Shown here: positions 56,871-64,000 of the stretch, one piece after another
Numbering within the stretch: position 1 is the stretch's first letter
Layout of the letters: every line of letters starts with the position of its first letter
From: Isoetes taiwanensis
Lineage: Eukaryota; Streptophyta; Lycopodiopsida; Isoetales; Isoetaceae
Direction: 5' to 3'
Assembly: GCA_021234155.1 (NCBI GenBank)
Contig: JAJEKV010000020.1
Coordinates: 4,204,563 to 4,268,562, forward strand
DNA length: 64,000 nt
The notes under the pieces: generated by a model
Database searches by the model: none
Seen by the model: only the letters and a program-made list of their open reading frames with translations
What the model was told of the DNA's origin: nothing
Program-made: the position numbers and the translations under genes

Positions 56871-59800
56871 CTAGTAAATTGCCCACCTTCGGTGGGGCAA
56901 TCCATGTACTTGTACTTTAGTGAAAGCCCTTGGAATATTGGGCAATCCATGTACTTGTACTTTAGTGACCCCTTGGAACATTCCTGACCCATAAGGGTTA
57001 TGTATGTATTCTACATTTGATCTATTGTATACAAAATTTACAACCTTGCGATTTTACATTGACATCAATACCATTTCTTAAATCTTGCCACTTAAACCAC
57101 TAAAATCTTGCCATTTCAAACACGAAGGCAAAAGTTGATGCAAGGAGGAGATAATTGATCATCGTTTGCTGTATTTGCATGGTTAAGTACACATGATGAA
57201 ACATTTAAAGAGATCCAATGTCTACATTTCAGAAGGTGCAGAATTGACCAACGGCTAAGTTAATTGGTGCAAATTAGAATGTTCGAAATAAACCACGTAA
57301 AAGGCTGACAATATAGACATGTATGCTCTTGTTATTGCTGATGCCAATAAGAGTTAATATAATCATATCGTGTGCAGCTGCTATTCCTAAAAGACCAAGA
57401 CCAATATATTTGTTCAGCCATTACAATTACCATATATTCTGATACAAAGGCAGTGGCTTTCGTCCATCATTCGCTAATGTAGTTTTAGATCCTGCAAGGA
57501 GTTCCACAATTTTCTATTATTCCAATAGCACTTCTAAAAGCACCTCAAAAGATATTGCAAGATGTAAATAACAATGATTATTTTCTCATAACCAAATACA
57601 ACAGAACAATGAAGATCAGAGAACATGATTGTTGCTTGTTATTTCTCAGTCCTCAGGGGAAGGAATTGTCATTTTGAATGTAAAATTACTAAAGGAACAT
57701 GTAGAATACATGCGAGCGTGCAATGGACCATTCTCATATGCCTTCTTTCGCCACAATGCTAGACCTCAATGCTCAGGCTAGAGCTGAAACTGTAGCTTGC
57801 AGACTAATTCGACTAAAAAATGTCATGCAAGTGGCAACTATGGTCTTTTTTGTGCCTGTCAAATTTCAAACAAAGGGTTCTCTTTCCTGCCCAATGTTCC
57901 AAAGCAACGCGAATTTGACCCAGAAAAATACTTACTGTTAGAATTTCAAGCCCTCACCTGTAACACTCAGCTGCACTAAGGTTCTTCTTACTCCAAAATT
58001 GCATTGAGCAACGCAATGGCAATGGCGATTGCACTCTACATGTAGCCATTTCTAGGAGGACGTATGTACTAAAACGAATATGCAAATGTCTGTTAGTCCT
58101 AGCTTAGATGCCGATTCATGCAAAGAAAGATTCAAATGTCTCTTAGGTCTCAGGAATATAGCAAGGAATGTCGCCTACTATTACATATATGCCTACAGGA
58201 CCAAATACCTCTGGAGTCTATACAATCGAATAGTCATTTAATGAGGCATCTATAGTAGATTGTAAGACAATGTGCATGATCGATGGTGATAGTCACACCC
58301 ATAGCCATTTAGGGTTTACGTACCTTTTTATTTTATTTTTTGGACGTCACTTTTTAGCCCTTTTATTTTTGACGTGTTTGTATGGCATAGTTTGTACGGT
58401 ACATTCTATATTTCAAGTAAAACATTGTCATTTGCTTAAAACTTGTTGGTGCTAAATTGCTATCAACATAATAACAAAGGTGAGGAAACTAGGCATTAAC
58501 ATACTAATGCTCATCAACTTTGTCATTGTTACATTTTTCCACTCTTGGAATTAACTGCACTATCTTTCTATCCCGCTTCTGCACTATCTTACTATCCCGC
58601 TTCTGGCTATTCATGACTTTCTCATCTTCCCAACATAACACAGTTGACAGGCTACTTATATCATTCCTCCACCATTTAATGTGCTTGCATTAGATGCTAT
58701 GGGGTTTCTGACAGTATTAAAATTCTCAGAAGCCTTCTCAACAACCACTTGACTCTCTTAAATTTGCATCATAAAAATTTTATCTATTTTGTGACTGCAA
58801 ATCTCTGGTGCCTGCAATATTCCTCTTGCCTTTAACTATCTGGTGTATGCTTCCATTGATGGCTACTTCTCTCTTCCTTCTGCAAAGTTTTCTTAAGGGT
58901 CTGGCTCATACCCATTAGTCTTAGAAGCCCTGGTATTGGCACTTCTATTGTGCTGTCTTCTATATACAAATTCGCTGGACATTTTCAAGTGCTCCAAGCT
59001 CAAATGTATACTTTGTGAACGTCCACTTTTTATTTCAACTTTTTTATCCCTAAAACATATCGTTGTGAAGGTATGCTAGGAATTGAGTCATATTGCCCAA
59101 CATTTGTAATGGTATAAACAGGTAGAACGCTCATGTGAAGGTATGCTAGGGATTGACTCATAGTGCCCAACATTTGTAATGGCATAAACAGGTAGAATGC
59201 TCATGCTGTCCATGGTATCAAAAACTCCATAGACTTCTTCAGTGCCTGCATCTGTTACAACTGGTTTCAAGTTGGGTTCAAAAATGAAGGGAGCAAAGTA
59301 TAATAGCATGCATACCTTACATTTTTTGGTTAATCAGGCATCCTGGTGAAAGACCCATCTGCAGCCTTCATGACCTGAATGCTTATATAACAGAACTTAA
59401 AGTGTTCTTTTCTCAAATAAAGTGTATGAAACAGAGAATCTTACTTTGCGCTGATGCTTTGCTGCTGCAACACTTTCATTTCGCCAACACTGCATTTGTG
59501 TCAATAACCTTGAACTGGATACCTTGAACTGGATCTCCCTGTATATGCCATCTGACTTGCTAATGATTTCATGTCGTTTTGTCAACTCAACATCGAAATA
59601 GCTCAGTTCCAGTGTGAGATCCTTGCAATATTTGAATTAACCATTCTGAACAACCAGCGCATGACAGATATTATTCTTAGAAAGGAGATATGCACCGGTT
59701 TGGACAGTCCAATCATAGAACATCTACGGCTGCACTTACTAACAGATATAAACATCTATTGACAAATATAAACATGGCCTTTTTGATCTAGAGAAAATCA

Positions 59801-61816
59801 AGCCACAATGAAAGAAATACCTCTGTGATTTCGTCTGATATATATATCCGGGCAAAAGAATATTGTTATAATATTGCTGAACATTGCAGAACATTGCATG
59901 ATGCTCTCAATAAAAACTTTGAGAGTACACATGTGTCCTGTAAAAACAAAAAAAAACATACAGTCACAATAAATGCCAAAAGCAATTTTCTGATTCAACT
60001 TTCAATTGGGTTGATAGGGCTGGGAAGACTTTATGATGCTAACTTGGATGCATTTCCATACTCTGATTCCTTTGGTTTACTATAAAATGTCATAATTCAC
60101 TTACATAAGTCAGGCATAATTCCTCTCTGACATGCAATCACAAATTTAGTGAGACAAACTTTTTAACATGACATAAATTGATCAAGGGGTAGAAATTGTG
60201 TGCCTTTAAACATGCTCCACATCCTCATGTATACATATATTCTTTATGCATGTAATACATGAAGAAAGTACAAAATGATTGGTCTGAAGACACACCGCAG
60301 AATATAGACGCTTTGCTGCTGCCAGCAAATCTTCTGTCTTCCCTCCAGTGCAGGAACCAATATATACTCTATCAGTCTTCACATCTTTGCACTCTCTAGC
60401 TAATCTATGTTTGTCTAGTGAGTGGGGTTTGTAACCACAGGTTCCGAATTGGACACACCACCTTGATATCTATAAGAAGAAGGTAATATTTATGTTTAAA
60501 CCATAAGACCCAAAACATGCTTGAAAAACACCAGGCTCAAATCTTACTTGGCATCACCATCACTGAAAACAGACTCATATGTTGATTAAGTCTTGTTTTG
60601 TCAAGCAAGCAAGAGCGATAACTTCAGTGATTCACATTAGTATAAGATCTAAAGTTCTACAGTGCATACCTCAAGGTATTTAGCAGTCGCCTGATCTGCT
60701 TCAGTCATACCACTTTTACCTCTAGCTTCTACAACCATGTTGCACAATGTCATTCTGTCCTCCATCTGTGTAAATATCACAGGGCAAAGGATGCATGTTG
60801 AAACCTTCTGAGATAATATATTGTGGCGATCACTGCTGCAAAATCTGCCTGTGCATGGACCAGTTGATTAAGAGCAAAGTCTATAGCTCCATACACCAAA
60901 AAGTCCATGGCAATCTTACAGAAAACCATGTGCCATCACTCTAAGTGTATTTTGCCAGATGCCATAAACCCCAGACTCCAAAGATCACTCCCTGATGCAT
61001 ATGAGAGGACACAAAAAACCCCATTGTTTATACATTGCCGGATGATTTTGAACCTGTTGAGATCTCAAGCTTGCCTCTAGATAACATAGTAGAATGGCTA
61101 GAGTGCCCATAACGCAGGATCCGTCTCCGGAACTGGCAAATCTCCAAACGATGCATAACACCAACAGAAGCTAGGTTACAGTTTACAGAATGACCATCTA
61201 GTAGAGTTGGGCCATAAAAGTTCTTGCAGCATCTACATCATGGAGAAGCATACCTCTTGTGTAGCTTGCTCTGGAATCTGAAAGAAAAGGTCTGCCATGC
61301 CTGCTTTTGAGATATTATCTGCTCCAGAAGGGCTTTTGATCCAGTGAAGCTCAAAAGAAAAATAGATGTAAGCTTGCTCAGTATGCCATACTGTAACTAT
61401 TCTTCAAGACTTTGAACCAGATTCCGAGCCATCTGGAAACAAAAAGCTGGCAAGCTCTGCTCTTACATATGGCGGAAGCTCCTTAGTAAAAGAATGATCC
61501 CATTTACTCTCCAGTTTCTCTTGTCTGTCAATATCATTCTCTTTTCCCCTTGTTTCAATGCTACCATTATGTGCTACACTGTCTTGGAGATTAAGGCACA
61601 GAAAACTCCGGTCGGCCATGAAAACACGATGGGCAAGGGCAGGGAAGGAATGATAAAGATGGCTATGGCAACAGCAATGAGCGATGAGGAGGAGGGAGGG
61701 TGGACGAAATTGGCCTATTGTTATTCCACGGTCATTGGATCTGCAACCCTAGATCCAAACCGTCCGATATAGGGCTGGATGCAAATCCAGGAATTACCGT
61801 ATGACATTATAATATA
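56871..61816 (-). mobile_element. Probable Helitron, 4.9 kb, with captured gene fragments
   Basis: On the minus strand it begins TCCTATATTATAATG (61816, preceded by A). It ends with a hairpin (TTGCCCCACC, GAA, GGTGGGCAA; 56879-56900) followed by TTTACTAG, with T next. This fits the Helitron rules: 5' TC, 3' hairpin plus CTAG, insertion between A and T, no target duplication. The hairpin lies only 4 bases from CTAG, closer than usual. No Rep/helicase gene was seen, so it is non-autonomous. Inside are LeuC exons, other exon-like pieces on the minus strand (for example 61404-61619, MADRSFLCLNLQ) and a 70-bp tandem duplication (59065-59204). Confidence 0.6.
60296..60765 (-). pseudogene. 3-isopropylmalate dehydratase large subunit (LeuC) exon fragments
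   Basis: Two minus-strand exons with intact splice sites. Exon 60670-60765 (after a TTACACAG acceptor, 32 codons) reads MEDRMTLCNMVVEARGKSG and TAKYLE, then a GTATGC donor. Exon 60296-60469 (58 codons, after a CTTATAG acceptor) reads KPHSLDKHRLARECKDV and KTDRVYIGSCTGGKTEDLL, then a GTGTGT donor. The Cys in IGSCTGG is a ligand of the [4Fe-4S] cluster in the aconitase family. The enzyme isomerises isopropylmalate in leucine (and, in some plants, glucosinolate) synthesis in plastids. Only ~90 of ~450 codons are present; catalytic and N-terminal parts are missing. Retained introns show DNA-level capture, as Helitrons do. Confidence 0.9.
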
Positions 61817-61867
61817 GGATCTATCTATCTATACAAGTGTTTGTAATATGAGGGACTGCATAAAGCC

Positions 61868-62690
61868 CGAAGATTCTATGAAGATTCTCTAAAATTATAT
61901 CAAGATTCCCTTAGATTCTCAAAACTTTTAGGAAGATTTCCCTAGATTCCCAAAGATTCTCTTGAGATTCTCTTAGATTCTCCTAGATTTCCAAAGGTTT
62001 TCTTAGATTCTTAATGTTCTACAAAGATTCCCCTGGATTCTTAAGATTCTATGTAGATTCCCTTAGATTTTATTAAGATTCCCAAAGATTCTCTAAAGAT
62101 ACCCCTAGATTCCAAAAAACTATCCTAAGATTCTTCTAGATTCTCCAAGATTCTATCAAGATTCTCCTAGATTCCCTGATATTTCATTAAGATTCCCATT
62201 GATTCTTCAAGATTTTATGAAGATTCCTTTAAATTCTTATAGATTCCCAAAGATTCATTTGAGACTCCCTAAGATTCTCTATAGATTCCCCGAGATTCCA
62301 AAAGAATACCCAAGATTCCTCTAGATTCTCCAAGATTGTATCAAGATTCTCCTAGATTCTCTAAGATTCCATTAAGATTCTTCTAGGTTCTTAAAGATTT
62401 TATCAAGATTCCCTTAGATTCCCAAAGAGCGCTTGAGATTCCTATAGATTCTCTTGAGATTCATCTAGTTCCCATAGATTCTATGAAGGTTCCCTAGACT
62501 CCCCAAGATTCCATCAAGTTTCCTCTAGGTTCTTAAAGATTTTATCAGGATTCCCTTAGATTCTCTTACATTCTCAAAGATGCTCTCTTGAGATTCCCAT
62601 AGATTCTCTGAGATTCCCATAGATTCTCTAAGATTCCCATGATATTCATCTGGATTCCCTAAGATCCTATAAAGATTCCAAAAAGATTCT
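61868..62690 (+). repeat. GATTC minisatellite
   Basis: Degenerate array of AGATTCYC-type units about 10-16 bp apart (AGATTCCCTTAGATTCTC and variants), ~820 bp long, starting ~50 bp after the Helitron 5' end. Non-coding. Confidence 0.9.
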
Positions 62691-63930
62691 TAATGTTCGA
62701 TCATGTTGGCTCCAACTGCGACAAAATAGTGTCAAAGACCACTCATTGGAAAGCTCTCGACCTTCATCCGACCCCTCTACCGCAAGCTACGTGCTTTTAA
62801 AGGCGATTAAACGAAAGGAAGCTTCCTAAAATGTGCACTAATAAATGCTTTGCCACCTCATTACATTTTTTTATTAATGAGGGTGCCACCTCACCTCCTT
62901 TAAAAAAAAATAATTTAATATTAAAAAGTTAATGGCTAGGATTTATGCTCACCTTTTGATCTAACGGTTAAAATTTGCCACACTAAATTCACTTTTTGGC
63001 ACCTTCCTTGCACCTTCCCGATAGAAATCAAGGGCTAGGATTTCGCCTTCCCTTTTGATCCAACGGTTCGCTGATGAGGTGCATGCCCCCATGCATGACT
63101 CATGCATGCCCCCATCAAAATCCAAGGGCTTAAGCTACGCCACCTCACCAACTTTTTATCCAAGGGCCAAGATCAAAACTTTATATCTGATATGCCATTT
63201 TGTAACTACCCCCATGAGTTTCTATATACATATTAAGATATGGGGCAGATTCCACTATGACAACCGGCAATTTCAATAAATTCAGCAACTTCCAAGCCGC
63301 AATTTGCCGTGATTCCATCAGTGTCAATAAAGTTAAATTGAGTATCGTTTAGCAATAATGGAATCCTGGCTTCGAATCCGTGTCCTTGATTCGTCTATCC
63401 GATTTTGCTCGAGATGGCAAGCCTTGGTTGTGTTCGCAACTTGTTAAAAAAAAGAAACACACAATGACCAATGTGAACATACTAAATTGTGCCCCACAAG
63501 ATGTGGACATAATACCTGCTGGCGAATGAATGATTCTTAGATAATATAGAACAGGCTGCTAGTAAATTATTGCCGAGCGGGCCCCTGTTGAGTAAAGGAA
63601 ACCATCCAAAGCCCCTGTTGAGCGGGCATAATATGGTCATAATTGGCTGGCTAATTGGCGTGTATGGTCATAATTTCAACAGCGTGAACTCAATTAAATT
63701 AAATTCTAAAATAAGTATCTGTGTTACATTTACATTTTTCTTCGACTTTATATCCTCGAGCTCAAATCGTTCGAAGGTCTTATTGCGTCCTTGTTCTTCA
63801 GATCTGTTGCAGAAAGATCCTCGTTTCCCCCTTTTGGTCCCGCGGTACAGGATATTTCTGTCATAAGGCGAATATTTCGTATCGATTTTTAGTCTGCAGT
63901 CTGCTTAAGCTGCTCTTCCTTGCCAATATC
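62691..63930. other. No gene recognised; short dispersed repeats
   Basis: GGCTAGGATTT..CCTTTTGATCYAACGGTT occurs at 62935-62970 and 63031-63068 in direct orientation, a motif often seen near Helitron ends. The rest is unexplained. Confidence 0.4.
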
Positions 63931-64000
63931 ATGGCATCGACCTCAAATCCTTCCTTACCACTTCAACTTCAACTTCGGAACAAAGATCTTCGCTCCAAGC
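63931..64000 (+). CDS. Possible gene start, cut by the window end
   Basis: ATG at 63931 in good context (ATCATGGC) opens 23 codons to the window edge, starting MASTSNPSLPLQLQLRNK. It is preceded by pyrimidine-rich, UTR-like sequence. The family cannot be judged from this length. Confidence 0.3.
   Translation, partial: MASTSNPSLPLQLQLRNKDLRSK

Overview
The window is nuclear DNA of a land plant. It carries a nuclear tRNA-Gln, split genes with GT/AG introns, a GT47 exostosin-type Golgi glycosyltransferase, a mitochondrial-type ribosomal protein S17 gene with a telo-box, a metallothionein-like gene, and many plant-type transposons (Ty1/copia, Ty3/gypsy, LINE, CACTA, hAT-like and Tourist-like MITEs, a probable Helitron). 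The species cannot be fixed from sequence alone. The repeat load and gene spacing fit a large genome, and a non-flowering plant such as a fern is possible but unproven.

Layout. 0-6 kb: unrecognised coding-like debris, a histone H3 pseudogene, an (AAAAAT)n microsatellite and a ~210-bp tandem repeat. 6-9.5 kb: a decayed Ty3/gypsy element abutting a LINE ORF1 on the opposite strand. 12.4-13.8 kb: a large fold-back element. 14.9-16.9 kb: the one clearly intact long gene, an intronless exostosin. 18.6-33 kb: a graveyard holding a deleted copia element, LINE fragments, a hAT-like MITE with its target duplication, and a second copia LTR split by a 3.6-kb insertion. That insertion carries an AP-3 delta pseudogene and other exon fragments. 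33-35.7 kb: tRNA-Gln, ribosomal protein S17 (two exons, one frameshift) and a three-exon metallothionein-like gene. 36-43 kb: unrecognised sequence and nested MITEs. 43-47.7 kb: a third copia element in permuted order and a LINE. 47.9-51.7 kb: a decayed multi-exon gene joining an unrecognised, possibly methyltransferase-like region to an FCP1-like HAD phosphatase domain; its introns hold an array of CG-rich palindromes. 51.7-56.0 kb: a CACTA transposon inserted in the last visible exon of that gene. 56.9-61.8 kb: a probable Helitron carrying two exons of a 3-isopropylmalate dehydratase large-subunit gene. 61.9-62.7 kb: a GATTC minisatellite. A new gene may start at 63,931.

How it works together. 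There is no operon-like system here. The likely expressed genes are the exostosin, the tRNA, the metallothionein-like gene and perhaps S17. The rest is mainly a record of transposition and gene-fragment capture. Many premature stops in decayed reading frames are TAG where CAG (Gln) is plausible, as expected from deamination of methylated CHG sites.
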